Of a stretch of 64,000 nucleotides of DNA, positions 24,827-34,125 are shown piece by piece. Origin of the DNA: Janthinobacterium tructae (GTDB lineage: Bacteria > Pseudomonadota > Gammaproteobacteria > Burkholderiales > Burkholderiaceae_D). The number at the start of each line of letters is the position of its first letter. Position 1 is the stretch's first letter. The position numbers were made by a program, and so were the translations under genes. The notes beneath the pieces are model-generated. The model had not been told where the DNA came from. It worked only from the letters and a program-made list of their open reading frames with translations, and did no database searches. The stretch spans positions 4,650,001 to 4,714,000 of the forward strand of contig NZ_CP041185.1 in assembly GCF_006517255.1 (NCBI RefSeq), written 5' to 3'.

Positions 24827-25663
24827 TTACTTTTGACAGTTCACGCAGTAGAACGTGGAACGCTGCCCCTGCACGATCTGGCGGATAGGCGCGCCGCATA
24901 CGCGGCATGGCTTGCCCGCGCGGTTGTACGTGAAATACGTCTGCTGGAAATAGCCGGACTGGCCGTTCACGCCGATGAAGTCGCGCAGGGTGCTGCCGCC
25001 TTGCACGATGGCTTCGGCCAGCACGTCGCGGATCGATTGCGCCAGTTTCTCATAGCGCGCCAGGCCGATGCGCCGGGCCGGCGTCTTCGGGTTGATCCCC
25101 GCGCGAAACAGGCTTTCGGAACAATAGATATTGCCCACGCCGACGACGATATCGCCCGCCATCAGTACCTGCTTGATATTGGTGCCCTTGTTGCGCGTTT
25201 TTTCGAACAGCAGCCGGCCCGTGAAGCCGCCTTCCAGCGGTTCCGTGCCCAGGCCGCGCAGCAGCGCGTGGCCATCGAGCGGGCCGTCGGCCTCGTCGTG
25301 CCACAGCACGGCGCCGAAGCGGCGCGGGTCCGTCATGCGCAGCACCTGGCTGCCGCCGTCCGCGTCTTCCACGACGAGGTCGAAATGGTCGTGCTTTTGC
25401 GCCTCCGTGCCCGTCGGCAGCACGCGCAAATGGCCCGACATGCCCAGGTGGATGATCAAGGTGCCGTGGCGGAAGTGGATCAGCAGGTATTTGCCGCGCC
25501 GCCCCGTCAGGCCGATGGTTTGCCCCGACAATTGTTCGCCCAGGGCCGGAGGGAAGGGCCAGCGCAGGCCGTCGCGGCGCAGCACGACGGCGCGCACGGC
25601 GCGGCCCTCGATATGGGGCGCGACACCGCGCCGTGTGACTTCGACTTCTGGCAATTCTGGCAT
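24827..25663 (-). CDS. mutM: Formamidopyrimidine-DNA glycosylase (MutM/Fpg)
   Basis: 278 residues. It begins MPELPEVEV, whose Pro after Met removal is the catalytic nucleophile and Glu the acid. The middle contains LLIHFRHGTLIIHLGMSG and DPRRFGAV; the helix-two-turn-helix holds GVGNIYCSESLFRAGI; and the C-terminal zinc finger has four Cys (CRVCGAPIRQIVQGQ...YCVNC). It excises 8-oxoguanine and FaPy lesions. It is first in the minus-strand run mutM-dynamin-mutY-ttrS-ttrR and divergent from the TPR gene. Confidence 0.96.
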   Translation of the reverse strand: MPELPEVEVTRRGVAPHIEGRAVRAVVLRRDGLRWPFPPALGEQLSGQTIGLTGRRGKYLLIHFRHGTLIIHLGMSGHLRVLPTGTEAQKHDHFDLVVEDADGGSQVLRMTDPRRFGAVLWHDEADGPLDGHALLRGLGTEPLEGGFTGRLLFEKTRNKGTNIKQVLMAGDIVVGVGNIYCSESLFRAGINPKTPARRIGLARYEKLAQSIRDVLAEAIVQGGSTLRDFIGVNGQSGYFQQTYFTYNRAGKPCRVCGAPIRQIVQGQRSTFYCVNCQK

Positions 25664-25829
25664 AGGGCTCGAATGGTTGAAAACCGGGTAAAAACAGGCG
25701 GGTTGCCGGCGCAGGGCTGGTTCGGGCCAGCTACGCCGCCACGACGTATATATTTCGTTACATACGTGAAGTACGCGATAGCCGTGTTGGGCGTAGAATC
25801 AAACTTTGCCGTTTAGCCAGGATCAGCCT

Positions 25830-27620
25830 TTGAAAAACGCTTTCGCCATTGTAACCTTGTCCGCCCTGATGGCCACGCATGCCATGGCACAGACGCCTGT
25901 CGCCCCCGCCGATGCCGCGGCCAGCCCCACTGCGCCCGCGCCCGCCGCGCCGCAGGAGCCGGACGCCACCTCCAAGGAGGGGGCCGGCGGCGACGAGCTG
26001 CCGAAGGTCGAACTGAGCAGCGACTTGCTGTACAAGCTGACCAAGGCCGAGATGGAATTCAAGAGCGGCCAGTGGCAAGGTCCGTACGTGACGATGATGG
26101 TGGCGGCGCAGCAGACGCGCGACCCGCGCCTGGCGCGCCGCGCTTCGGAAATGGCGCTGGCCGCCAAGCAGGGTGGCGAAGCGCTGGCGGCCATCCGCCT
26201 GTGGCGCGAGCTGGCGCCTGATTCTGACGAGGCGACGCAGTTCTTCCTCGGCTTTGTCGTGTTGACGGACAAAATCGAAGAAGCGGAACCGATTTTCGCC
26301 GAGCGCCTGGCCAATGCGCCGGCGGGCGCGCGCGGCGTGGCGCTGTTCCAGATGCAGCAGATTTTGTCGCGCTCGAATGACAAGCTGTATGCCTATTCGA
26401 TGGTGACGCGCCTGGCGCAGCCTTACCTGGATATGTTCGAAGCGCACCTGGTGCTGGCGCAGGGTGCCCTGTCGATCGGCGAGCGTGAGCGCGCCATCGG
26501 CGAAGCGAACAAGGCGCTGGCCATCAAGCCGAACTCCGAGCTGGCCGTGCTGACCCTGGCGCAGGTGACGGGCGAGGCCGAGGCGGCGGGCAAGGTGCTG
26601 GCCACTTTCCTGCAAAAGAATCCGGACGCCGTCGAAGTGCGCGGCGCGTATGCGCGCCTGCTGGTCGAACAAAAACAGCTGGAACCGGCGCGCGACCAGT
26701 TCCTGCTGCTCCTGAAAAGCGCGCCCGATAACGTGGGCGCCCTGTATGCGCTGGGTATCGTGGCGCTGCAGCTGGAAGACACCAAGGGCGCGGAGCAGTA
26801 TTTCAAGCGCTTCCTGGCCGTGCTTGAAAAATCCCCTGGCGACACGCGCGATCCGTTCAAGGCCCTGATGATTTTGTCGCAGATCGCCGAGACGCGCGGC
26901 GACACGGCCGGCGCCATCGCCTGGCTGGACAAGGTCGACAACAGCGCATCAAGCGGTTATGTCGAGGCGCGCTTGCGCCGCGCCCAGCTGATCGCCCGTG
27001 GCGGCAATCTCGATGCGGCGCGCAAGGCGCTGACGGAAATCGAAACGGACGATCCGGCAAGCCAGGCGCAGGTGCTGCTGGTCGATGCGCAATTCCTGCG
27101 CGACGCCGGCTATGTGCAAAGCGCCTACACGGTGCTGGAAAACGCCTTGCTGCGCTTCCCCGACAATCCGGAACTGCTGTATGACTACGCCTTGCTGGCC
27201 GAGCGCCTGGATAAACTCGAGCTGATGGAAGCGAGCCTGCGCCGCGTGATGGCGCTGGCGCCCGACAATCAGCATGCATATAACGCCCTGGGCTACTCGC
27301 TGGCCGAGCGGGGTATCCGCCTGCCGGAAGCCCATGCGCTGATCGAAAAAGCCTTGCAGATGGCGCCGGGCGACCCGTTCATCATGGACAGCATGGGCTG
27401 GGTGCAGTTCCGCATGGGCAACCTGGCCGCGGCGGAAAACGCGCTGCGCCGCGCCTATGCCGTGCGCAGCGATCCGGAAATCGCCGTCCACCTGGGCGAA
27501 GTGCTGTGGCAGAAGGGCGACAAGGATGAAGCGCAAAAACTGTGGCGCGAAGCGCGCAGCAAGGACCCGAAAAACGATGCGCTGAAAAGTACCCTGGCGC
27601 GCTTGAATGTCAGTTTGTGA
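25830..27620 (+). CDS. Tetratricopeptide-repeat protein, exported
   Basis: 596 residues from a TTG start at 25830, chosen because AGGA lies 7 nt upstream and it gives a clean signal peptide (KNAFAIVTLSALMATHAMAQ); an upstream TTG at 25806 is also in frame. After an Ala/Pro-rich linker, the mature protein is built of TPR-like helix pairs, including NVGALYALGIVALQLEDTKG, PDNPELLYDYALLAERLDKL and PDNQHAYNALGYSLAERGI, where matches to the TPR consensus are strongest. TPR proteins scaffold other proteins; the partner is unknown. In related genomes this gene regularly precedes lolB-ispE-prs, as here. Confidence 0.85.
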   Translation: MKNAFAIVTLSALMATHAMAQTPVAPADAAASPTAPAPAAPQEPDATSKEGAGGDELPKVELSSDLLYKLTKAEMEFKSGQWQGPYVTMMVAAQQTRDPRLARRASEMALAAKQGGEALAAIRLWRELAPDSDEATQFFLGFVVLTDKIEEAEPIFAERLANAPAGARGVALFQMQQILSRSNDKLYAYSMVTRLAQPYLDMFEAHLVLAQGALSIGERERAIGEANKALAIKPNSELAVLTLAQVTGEAEAAGKVLATFLQKNPDAVEVRGAYARLLVEQKQLEPARDQFLLLLKSAPDNVGALYALGIVALQLEDTKGAEQYFKRFLAVLEKSPGDTRDPFKALMILSQIAETRGDTAGAIAWLDKVDNSASSGYVEARLRRAQLIARGGNLDAARKALTEIETDDPASQAQVLLVDAQFLRDAGYVQSAYTVLENALLRFPDNPELLYDYALLAERLDKLELMEASLRRVMALAPDNQHAYNALGYSLAERGIRLPEAHALIEKALQMAPGDPFIMDSMGWVQFRMGNLAAAENALRRAYAVRSDPEIAVHLGEVLWQKGDKDEAQKLWREARSKDPKNDALKSTLARLNVSL

Positions 27621-27642
27621 TTGAACCGATTAACTCAACTAT

Positions 27643-27672
27643 AAAAAACCAGCGCCATGGCGCTGGTTTTTC
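27643..27672 (+). terminator. Terminator-like hairpin just upstream of lolB
   Basis: A perfect palindrome, AAAAACCAGCGCC with its complement ending in a five-T run. It should end TPR transcription, but the lolB ATG lies only about 10 nt beyond it, leaving no room for a promoter. Confidence 0.8.
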
Positions 27673-27681
27673 CTTGTGCCC

Positions 27682-28332
27682 ATGTTAAAAAAACTCCTCC
27701 CCCTGGCTCTCGTCTGCCTGTCCCTCTCGGCCTGCTCGACCCTGACTTCGCCATTCTCGTCCGGCGCCGCGCCATCGGGCGCTGCTGTGGCTCCGTACCG
27801 CGAACAGGTGGAGCTGACGGGCCGCTTGAACGTGGTGTACCAGAAAGACGACAAGCCCGAATCGGCGACCGTCAATTTCAACTGGCAGCAGACGGCGCAG
27901 CGCACGGATGTGACGCTGTATTCGCCCGTCGGCAGCACCTTGGCCACCATCGCCGTCACGCCGCGCGAGGCCGTGTTGACGCAAAGCGGCAAGGCGCCGC
28001 GCAGCGCGCCCGATGTCGATACCCTGAGCGCGCAGATGCTGGGCTGGTCCTTGCCCGTGTCGGGCTTGCGCGACTGGCTGCAGGGCTATGCCATGGGCGC
28101 CGATGGCAAGCGCTTTATCGCTTCGCCCGCGAACGACAGCGTGACGACCAAAGACGGCTGGCGCTTGCGCTATGTGTCGTGGCAAGAAGTAGGGCAAAAT
28201 GTGGCTGACAATACACCGGGCGCCTTGCCGCAACCGCGGCGTATCGATGCCGAACGCAATGCCAGCGCGCAGGCCGATGCCGTCTCGCTGCGCATCGTGC
28301 TCGATCCCGCCACTTCCGCACCTGCACCATGA
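27682..28332 (+). CDS. lolB: LolB, outer-membrane lipoprotein receptor
   Basis: 216 residues. The signal peptide [14 protein letters not shown] ends in a lipobox, and the mature lipoprotein contains [33 protein letters not shown] and [16 protein letters not shown], matching the LolB/LolA half-barrel. It receives lipoproteins from LolA and inserts them in the outer membrane. ATG 27682 gives a proper signal peptide; GTG 27676 is in frame. No clear ribosome binding site is present because the start abuts a terminator-like hairpin. ispE overlaps its stop by 4 nt. Confidence 0.88.
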   Translation: MLKKLLPLALVCLSLSACSTLTSPFSSGAAPSGAAVAPYREQVELTGRLNVVYQKDDKPESATVNFNWQQTAQRTDVTLYSPVGSTLATIAVTPREAVLTQSGKAPRSAPDVDTLSAQMLGWSLPVSGLRDWLQGYAMGADGKRFIASPANDSVTTKDGWRLRYVSWQEVGQNVADNTPGALPQPRRIDAERNASAQADAVSLRIVLDPATSAPAP

Positions 28333-29213
28333 CACTGACGACCCTGAACAATTGCCCGGCCCCGGCCAAGCTGAACCTATTTCTACACGTTAACGGCCGC
28401 CGCGCCGATGGCTACCATCTGCTGCAGACGGTGTTCCAATTGCTCGACCATGGCGACACCTTGCATTTTGCGCTGCGCGACGACACGGCGATTGTCCGCG
28501 TGACGGCGCTTGCCGGCGTACCGGAGGAGCAGGACCTGATCATCCGCGCCGCGACATTGCTGCAGGCCGAAGTGCTGCGCCGCAAGGGCGCCTTGCCGCG
28601 CGGCGTCGATATCGCCATCGATAAAGTGCTGCCCATGGGTGGCGGCCTGGGGGGCGGCTCGTCCGATGCGGCCACGGCACTGATGGCCTTGAACCGCCTG
28701 TGGCAAGCGGGATTGACGCGCGAGGAATTGATGGCGCTGGGCTTGCCGCTGGGCGCCGATATCCCGTTTTTCATCTTTGGCGAGAATGCCTTTGCCGAAG
28801 GCGTGGGCGAGGCCTTGCAGCCTGTCGCCACGCCAGAATGCTGGTATGTGGTGATCGAGCCGGGCGTGCAAGTACCCACCGCTGCAATTTTTTGCGCGGA
28901 AGGCTTGACGAGAAATACCGAACCCGTCACAATAGCGGACTTTTCCAGGTACCTCGCAGAAGGAAACGATGCGGGCGGGTTTGGTAAAAATGATTTACAG
29001 CAAGTAGCATGCAGTCTTTTCAAGCCGGTAGCAGATGCGGTAAAATGGCTGGGTGCTTACGGTGAGGCCAGGATGACTGGTTCCGGTGCTTGTGTGTTTA
29101 GTGCGTTTGGCAGTCAGGAAGAAGCGGATGCGGTGCTCAGCAATGTGCCACCAGTCTGGATCGCCTGGAAGGCAAAAGCGCTGAGTCGCCACCCGATGCT
29201 CACCATGTTGTAG
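28329..29213 (+). CDS. ispE: IspE, 4-diphosphocytidyl-2-C-methyl-D-erythritol kinase
   Basis: 294 residues of the GHMP kinase fold. It begins with [22 protein letters not shown], the substrate-binding motif of IspE, and the ATP loop is [17 protein letters not shown]. The C-terminal region has [12 protein letters not shown], the third GHMP motif. It phosphorylates CDP-ME in the non-mevalonate isoprenoid pathway. The ATG overlaps the lolB stop (ATGA). tRNA-Gln and prs follow, a conserved order in betaproteobacteria. Confidence 0.95.
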   Translation: MTLTTLNNCPAPAKLNLFLHVNGRRADGYHLLQTVFQLLDHGDTLHFALRDDTAIVRVTALAGVPEEQDLIIRAATLLQAEVLRRKGALPRGVDIAIDKVLPMGGGLGGGSSDAATALMALNRLWQAGLTREELMALGLPLGADIPFFIFGENAFAEGVGEALQPVATPECWYVVIEPGVQVPTAAIFCAEGLTRNTEPVTIADFSRYLAEGNDAGGFGKNDLQQVACSLFKPVADAVKWLGAYGEARMTGSGACVFSAFGSQEEADAVLSNVPPVWIAWKAKALSRHPMLTML

Positions 29214-29229
29214 AGAGCAAAAAAAGATT

Positions 29230-29257
29230 TTGCTTAGCGTCAAATAGTCGGTATAAT
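29230..29257 (+). promoter_or_regulatory. Sigma-70 promoter for tRNA-Gln (and perhaps prs)
   Basis: -35 TTGCTT at 29230-29235 and a perfect -10 TATAAT at 29252-29257, 16 bp apart, 34 bp before the tRNA. Confidence 0.7.
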
Positions 29258-29291
29258 ACTGGCCAACATGACGGCAAGCAGTCAGTAACGT

Positions 29292-29368
29292 AGGGGAATC
29301 GCCAAGCTGGTTAAGGCACTGGATTTTGATTCCAGCATGCGAAGGTTCGAATCCTTCTTCCCCTGCCA
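29292..29368 (+). tRNA. tRNA-Gln (anticodon TTG)
   Basis: 77 nt with encoded CCA. Acceptor arms AGGGGAA / TTCCCCT pair; the anticodon stem CTGGA / TCCAG encloses a 7-nt loop with TTG at 29326-29328; the T arm carries GGTTCGAATCC. A strong promoter lies just upstream and prs follows 150 bp downstream, so the tRNA may be processed from a longer transcript. Confidence 0.96.
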
Positions 29369-29518
29369 CCATTTCACCGTAGTCTGTCGATGCGAAGTTA
29401 GCGTCCAGTGCGGGAAAAAGCAGATATGTCGCCACGCGGCATATTCTAAACAATGACTGACCGGGCCTATGCCCGGTTAGTGCTTTTCAAGACTTCTATA
29501 TCACCTCTTGGGACTCCC

Positions 29519-30469
29519 ATGGCTTACGAAAACCTGATGGTTTTTACCGGCAACGCGAATCCAGCGTTGGCAGAGGGGGTCGCAAAAAACCTCGGCATCC
29601 CTCTCGGTAAAGCAAACGTTTCGAAATTCTCCGACGGCGAAGTAATGGTCGAGATTAACGAAAACGTGCGCGGCAAGGATGTTTTTGTTTTGCAATCCAC
29701 CTGTGCTCCAACCAACGACAGCCTGATGGAAATCATGCTGATGGTTGATGCCTTGAAACGTGCTTCCGCTGGCCGCATCACCGCCGCAATTCCTTACTTC
29801 GGCTACGCCCGCCAAGACCGTCGTCCGCGCTCCGCGCGTGTGGCGATTTCGGCCAAGGTGGTGGCGAACATGCTGGAAGAAGCCGGTGTCGAGCGCGTCC
29901 TGATCATGGACTTGCACGCTGACCAGATTCAAGGTTTCTTCGATATCCCAGTCGACAATATCTACGCTTCGCCAATTTTGCTGGGCGACCTGCAAAAGAA
30001 AAACTACCAGGATTTGCTGGTAGTGTCGCCGGACGTCGGCGGTGTGGTACGTGCGCGCGCCCTGGCAAAACGCCTGGGCTGCGACCTGGCCATCATCGAC
30101 AAGCGTCGTCCAAAAGCGAACGTGTCCGAAGTGATGAACATCATCGGTGAAGTCGAAGGCCGCAACTGCGTGATCATGGATGACATGGTCGACACGGCAG
30201 GCACCCTGACCAAGGCTGCCGAAGTGCTCAAAGAGCGCGGCGCGAAAAAAGTCGTGGCGTATTGCACGCACGCGGTGCTGTCTGGCCCGGCGATCGACCG
30301 TATTTCGGCTTCGCCACTCGATGAGCTGGTCGTGACCGACACGATCCCCCTGTCCGAAGCGGCCCTGGCCTGCGGCAAGATTCGTCAATTGACGTGCGCG
30401 CCGCTGCTGGCCGAGACGTTCAAGCGCATCATCAAGGGTGATTCGGTTATTTCCCTCTTTATCGACTAA
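29519..30469 (+). CDS. prs: Ribose-phosphate pyrophosphokinase
   Basis: 316 residues, standard length. It opens [20 protein letters not shown], with FSDGE and [16 protein letters not shown] in the ATP site, DRRPRSAR (catalytic flexible-loop region) and the PRPP-binding loop [13 protein letters not shown]. It makes PRPP for purine, pyrimidine, His, Trp and NAD synthesis. The start at 29519 is where homologues begin; the frame is open back to ATG 29453 but without homology. A small hairpin, CCGGGC/GCCCGG at 29461-29476, lies in the leader. Confidence 0.96.
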   Translation: MAYENLMVFTGNANPALAEGVAKNLGIPLGKANVSKFSDGEVMVEINENVRGKDVFVLQSTCAPTNDSLMEIMLMVDALKRASAGRITAAIPYFGYARQDRRPRSARVAISAKVVANMLEEAGVERVLIMDLHADQIQGFFDIPVDNIYASPILLGDLQKKNYQDLLVVSPDVGGVVRARALAKRLGCDLAIIDKRRPKANVSEVMNIIGEVEGRNCVIMDDMVDTAGTLTKAAEVLKERGAKKVVAYCTHAVLSGPAIDRISASPLDELVVTDTIPLSEAALACGKIRQLTCAPLLAETFKRIIKGDSVISLFID

Positions 30470-30496
30470 TTCGATAAATAGAAACAGACGTAATGC

Positions 30497-30541
30497 CTGC
30501 GGCGCGACCGGCTTTTTGCCTGTTGCGCCGCAGTGTTTTAG
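30497..30541 (+). terminator. Probable terminator after prs
   Basis: CTGCGGCGC (30497-30505) pairs perfectly with GCGCCGCAG (30525-30533), followed by an imperfect T-rich tail. The loop is long (19 nt), so termination may be partial. Confidence 0.5.
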
Positions 30542-30569
30542 TTTTCGGGGCGCGTCTGCGCCCATTTCC

Positions 30570-30618
30570 GAAGATTCCTGGTCGCGGGAATCTTCATAAC
30601 ACAAGGCGCAAGCCTTGT
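30570..30618 (+). promoter_or_regulatory. Tandem stem-loops in the rplY leader
   Basis: Two perfect hairpins lie back to back just before the rplY ribosome binding site: GAAGATTCC 30570-30578 with GGAATCTTC 30587-30595 (8-nt loop), and ACAAGGC 30601-30607 with GCCTTGT 30612-30618 (GCAA tetraloop). GGAG at 30626-30629 follows 7 nt later. L25 binds 5S rRNA, so an autogenous leader is plausible but unproven. Confidence 0.5.
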
Positions 30619-30635
30619 TCTTCTTGGAGTTTCAC

Positions 30636-31247
30636 ATGAAAGTTATCGCATTTAAACGCGAATTGCAAGGTTCCGGAGCGAGCCGCCGCCTGCGCATTTC
30701 CGGCCAAACCCCTGGTATCGTCTACGGTGGCGCTGAAGCCCCGGTGCTGATCTCGCTCGATCACAACGCCCTGTACCACGCGTTGAAAAAAGAAGTGTTC
30801 CACTCGTCGATCCTGGATCTGGAAATCGACGGCGTTTCCCAGCAAGTTCTGTTGCGCGACTTCCAAGTCCACGCATACAAACAACTGGTTCTGCACGCTG
30901 ACTTCCAGCGCGTTGACTCGAAGCAAGCTATCCACGTAAAAGTGGCGCTGCACTTCATCAACGCTGACGTTTCCCCAGCAGTCAAACTGCACGGCGCGAC
31001 CATCAGCCACGTAGCCAACGAAATCGAAGTTTCGTGCCTGCCAGGCCAACTGCCAGAATTCATCAACGTTGACCTGTCGAACATCGACGTCGGTCACTCG
31101 CTGCACGTCGGCGACCTGGTCCTGCCAGCTGGCGTGACCGTTGTGGCCCATGGCGACAACCTGACCATCGCTACCGCTTCGGTACCGGCTGGCCACGTTG
31201 CTGCTGAAGCTGAAGCAGCTGCTGCTGTCGAAGCCGACAAGAAGTAA
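30636..31247 (+). CDS. rplY: 50S ribosomal protein L25 / Ctc, long form
   Basis: 203 residues: an N-terminal 5S-rRNA-binding L25 domain ([36 protein letters not shown]) and the C-terminal TL5/Ctc beta domain ([27 protein letters not shown]), ending in an Ala/Glu-rich tail. The ATG at 30636 has GGAG 6 nt upstream; an in-frame upstream start at 30615 lies inside a leader hairpin. The order prs-rplY-pth-ychF is conserved in betaproteobacteria, here interrupted after pth. Confidence 0.96.
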   Translation: MKVIAFKRELQGSGASRRLRISGQTPGIVYGGAEAPVLISLDHNALYHALKKEVFHSSILDLEIDGVSQQVLLRDFQVHAYKQLVLHADFQRVDSKQAIHVKVALHFINADVSPAVKLHGATISHVANEIEVSCLPGQLPEFINVDLSNIDVGHSLHVGDLVLPAGVTVVAHGDNLTIATASVPAGHVAAEAEAAAAVEADKK

Positions 31248-31280
31248 TTTTGCCGCCGCAGCAATGCGGTAGTCGCAAGG

Positions 31281-31314
31281 AAAAACCCGCCAGGTTCGCC
31301 GCGCGGGTTTTTTT
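31281..31314. terminator. Intrinsic terminator after rplY
   Basis: AAAAACCCGC (31281-31290) pairs with GCGGGTTTTT (31303-31312) and a T-run follows. It lies between rplY and pth, so pth probably has its own promoter or depends on readthrough. Confidence 0.85.
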
Positions 31315-31362
31315 CTGCCTGTTTTCACCGATAATGTTTTCTTTTTCATTGCAGACACAGCC

Positions 31363-31947
31363 ATGCCCATACGCCTGATCGTCGGCCTCGGCAACCCGGG
31401 ACCCGAATACGAACAAACCCGCCACAATGCCGGTTTCTGGCTGGTGGACAATCTTGCCAACAGCTTGCCCGGCACGCGCTTGCAGCGCGATTCGCGCTAT
31501 AACGCCATGCTGGCAAAAACATCGATCGCCGGCAAGGAAGTCTGGCTGCTCGAACCGCTGACCTTCATGAACCGCTCGGGCCAGTCCGTGGGCGCGCTGG
31601 CGCGCTTTTTCAAGATCGCCGCCGATGAAGTGCTGGTGGTGCACGACGAGCTCGATCTGATGCCCGGCATTGCGCGCCTGAAGAAAGGTGGCTCGGCCGG
31701 CGGCCACAATGGCTTGAAAGACATCACGGCCGCGCTGGGCACCCAGGATTACTGGCGCTTGCGCCTGGGCATCGGTCACCCACGCACCCTGAGCCTGCAG
31801 CAGCAGGTGGCCGACTTCGTGCTGCACCGGCCGCGCCGCGAAGACCAGGAATTGATCGAGCAAGCCATCGAGAAATCCTTGCAGGTCATGCCGCAGATCA
31901 TCGAAGGCAAGTTCGAGGCGGCGACCATGAAGCTGCATACGGCTTAA
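31363..31947 (+). CDS. pth: Peptidyl-tRNA hydrolase
   Basis: 194 residues. Family motifs are complete: [20 protein letters not shown] (catalytic His), [26 protein letters not shown] (catalytic Asp) and [15 protein letters not shown], with RLRLGIGHP later. It recycles tRNA from stalled peptidyl-tRNA. It converges with the serine hydrolase gene, with only 2 bp between stop codons and no terminator there. Confidence 0.96.
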   Translation: MPIRLIVGLGNPGPEYEQTRHNAGFWLVDNLANSLPGTRLQRDSRYNAMLAKTSIAGKEVWLLEPLTFMNRSGQSVGALARFFKIAADEVLVVHDELDLMPGIARLKKGGSAGGHNGLKDITAALGTQDYWRLRLGIGHPRTLSLQQQVADFVLHRPRREDQELIEQAIEKSLQVMPQIIEGKFEAATMKLHTA

Positions 31948-31949
31948 GC

Positions 31950-33047
31950 CTAGTTGCCTGCCTTGCCGAAGCCGGCCATGATGGTTTTCGCCATCTGTTG
32001 CTGGCTGGCCTGGGCACTGCTGCCTTCGCCTGCGTTAGCGGCGATCAGCAAGCCGTCGCCGCTGCCGGGCGCCAGCGCGATCAGCGCGTGCCAGTAGCCG
32101 TTCGAGCCCAGGTGCGTGAGTACGCGCTGCGGCGCCTGCGGTGGAAAGTGCATCACGCCCCAGCCCAATGCCGCATTCGTGTCGCCTTGCGCCGTGTGCA
32201 GCAAGACATACGTTTCCCGTTTCAGCAATTTCCCCTTGCCCTGCTCGCCATGCAGTTGATCGAGCGCAAACTTGGCCCAGTCTTGCATGCTCAGGTGAAT
32301 TTCCCCATCGGGCGCCATCATCAACGGATTGCTGGCCATCAAGCCGGCAATCGGCTTGCCTTCCTTGTGCCCCAGGTTCTGCCCGCGCACGGTGGGACCG
32401 AACGCGGCCTGCATGCCCAGCGGGCCGAACACTTCAGCCTGCATTAATTCCTCATACGTCTTGCCTGTGACGCGCTCGGCAATGGCGGCGGCGATCATGG
32501 CGCCGCTGTTCGAGTAGTGCGATTCGCCGCGCGGCGTGGCCACCGGCGCGTCGGCCAGCGCGCGTTGCGCGTATTCCAGGCGCAGCAGCGGCAATGGACG
32601 CGGGTCTGTGTAGGTGGAATTGATCCACGCCTCATCGGGATTGGGCGGCAGGCCGGCGCGGTGCGACAGCAGATCCATCAGGTTGACGTCACGGTACGCG
32701 GCGCGCATGCCGCCGGCCAGCGCGGGCAGCATGTTCGACAGCGGCGCATCCCACGACAGCACGCCCCGTTCCACCAGCCGCGCGATCAGGGTCACCGTCA
32801 TGGCCTTGCCGTCGGAGCCGATATTCCACACATCGTCGGCGCGCACGGCGTCATGCCCGTCATTGGCGCGCACGCCCGCCTGCGCCTGCGCATCGATCTT
32901 GCCGTCGCGGATCACGAGTATGGCCATGGCCGGCACGCTCTTGTCGGCCAGCGCCTGCTGCAGCGTGGCGTTCAAGTCATGCGCGCGGACGGTGCCGCTG
33001 AGCAAAAAGGCGGTGCTGCAAACGAGTGAGGCAAGCAGGGTTTTCAT
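31950..33047 (-). CDS. Exported serine hydrolase of the class C beta-lactamase / DD-peptidase fold
   Basis: 365 residues with a signal peptide (LLASLVCSTAFLLSGTVRA). The SxxK motif is SDGK in NIGSDGKAMTVTLIARLVERG, the YxN motif is YSN in SHYSNSGAMIAAAIAERVTG, and HLGSNG may supply the third motif. The sequence resembles family esterase/peptidase members more than true AmpC enzymes, so beta-lactam resistance should not be assumed. No gene beside it indicates a substrate. It is transcribed against its neighbours, between pth and the DUF2975 gene. Confidence 0.85.
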   Translation of the reverse strand: MKTLLASLVCSTAFLLSGTVRAHDLNATLQQALADKSVPAMAILVIRDGKIDAQAQAGVRANDGHDAVRADDVWNIGSDGKAMTVTLIARLVERGVLSWDAPLSNMLPALAGGMRAAYRDVNLMDLLSHRAGLPPNPDEAWINSTYTDPRPLPLLRLEYAQRALADAPVATPRGESHYSNSGAMIAAAIAERVTGKTYEELMQAEVFGPLGMQAAFGPTVRGQNLGHKEGKPIAGLMASNPLMMAPDGEIHLSMQDWAKFALDQLHGEQGKGKLLKRETYVLLHTAQGDTNAALGWGVMHFPPQAPQRVLTHLGSNGYWHALIALAPGSGDGLLIAANAGEGSSAQASQQQMAKTIMAGFGKAGN

Positions 33048-33165
33048 GGTGTCTCCAGTCGATGGGGGTGGGCTAACATGTTAAAATAGTCGCAAAACAT
33101 GATTTAGTTATTGTTTTACGATAATTTATTCTAACCATACTTGACGTTCTCGTATACTTTTAAAT

Positions 33166-33741
33166 ATGAAAAAAAATCCAACGGGGCCGGCAGCGCTGAG
33201 CCGGCGCGTGCGCTACGGCGTTTCGGGTTTCTTTGTGCTGTACCTGCTGCTGACGGTGCTGGGCTGGCTGGCGCCCGCGCCTGCCGTGCAGGGAGCGGTC
33301 GGTGGCGCTGGCATGTATGAACTGTTGCTGCAATTGCAGAGCCAGCCATTCGAACGCCTGGCCGCCATGCCCCTGTGGCAGCGTGGACTGGGCCTGGCGC
33401 TGGCCTTGCCGGCCTTGCTGGTGCTGGGCGATGCCGTGCGCCAGCTGGCTCTGGTCTTGCGCCAGTTCGAGCAGGGCGTGTTTTTTACGCCGCAGGTGGC
33501 GCGCCACTTTCGCCGCTTCGCCGGCGGCTTGCTGCTGGGAACGGTGTTGACCTTGCTGGAGCCGACCGTGCGCGGCATGCTGTTTGGCTTGCTGGAAGAC
33601 GGGGCGAGCCAGTTGCGCCTGGTCATCGACATCACGGGCGGCGACCTGTGGACCTTGCTGCTGTGTTCAGTTTTCTTTGCACTGGCACAAATCCTCCATG
33701 AAGGCCAGCGCCTGGCCGATGAAAACAGTGGTTTCATCTGA
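33166..33741 (+). CDS. DUF2975-type membrane protein
   Basis: 191 residues with about four membrane helices: YGVSGFFVLYLLLTVLGWL, LGLALALPALLVLGDAVRQL, LLLGTVLTLLEPTVRGML and LWTLLLCSVFFALAQIL. It contains VRQLALVLRQFEQGVFFTPQ and ends AQILHEGQRLADENSGFI, the ending conserved in DUF2975 proteins that pair with a small HTH regulator. The function is unknown. Its stop overlaps the HTH start by 1 nt. It is divergent from the serine hydrolase. Confidence 0.8.
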   Translation: MKKNPTGPAALSRRVRYGVSGFFVLYLLLTVLGWLAPAPAVQGAVGGAGMYELLLQLQSQPFERLAAMPLWQRGLGLALALPALLVLGDAVRQLALVLRQFEQGVFFTPQVARHFRRFAGGLLLGTVLTLLEPTVRGMLFGLLEDGASQLRLVIDITGGDLWTLLLCSVFFALAQILHEGQRLADENSGFI

Positions 33742-33974
33742 TGGGTATCATCGTGCGCCTCGACCTGGTACTGGCCAGGAAAAAAGTGAAATCGAAGGAA
33801 CTGGCCGCCTTTATCGGCATCACAGAGCAGAACCTGTCCCTCTTAAAATCGGGCAAGGTGCGCGGCGTGCGTTTCGATACCCTGTCGAAAATCTGCGAGA
33901 TGCTCGAATGCCAACCCGGCGACATCCTGGAATTCGATGCGTCGCAGCCGGACGACGGGGATGGCGACAGTTAG
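33741..33974 (+). CDS. Small Cro/C1-family HTH regulator (YozG-like)
   Basis: 77 residues, essentially one helix-turn-helix: LDLVLARKKVKSKELAAFIG, ITEQNLSLLKSGKVRGVRFD, then TLSKICEMLECQPGDILEFD, which is the standard ending of this HTH family. An acidic tail follows. The ATG overlaps the stop of the DUF2975 gene (TGATG), and such regulators are regularly paired with DUF2975 membrane proteins, so the two probably form one regulatory module. Confidence 0.85.
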   Translation: MGIIVRLDLVLARKKVKSKELAAFIGITEQNLSLLKSGKVRGVRFDTLSKICEMLECQPGDILEFDASQPDDGDGDS

Positions 33975-34125
33975 CGTCACCGGGGCGGTTTTTTTGAAGA
34001 GTAGGGTGCATAGAGGTACAATTGACCCCTAGAGCACCAATACAGCAAGATTATCCAGAAAACGCCCGCAACGGCCGTTTTGCACCAGCCGCTTGCCGGC
34101 AATATTGATTATTTAAAGGTTTTCC

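Noticed and set aside
31950..33047. True AmpC-type beta-lactamase
   Set aside because: SxxK and YxN are present but the rest is closer to general serine hydrolases, and no ampR neighbour is seen.
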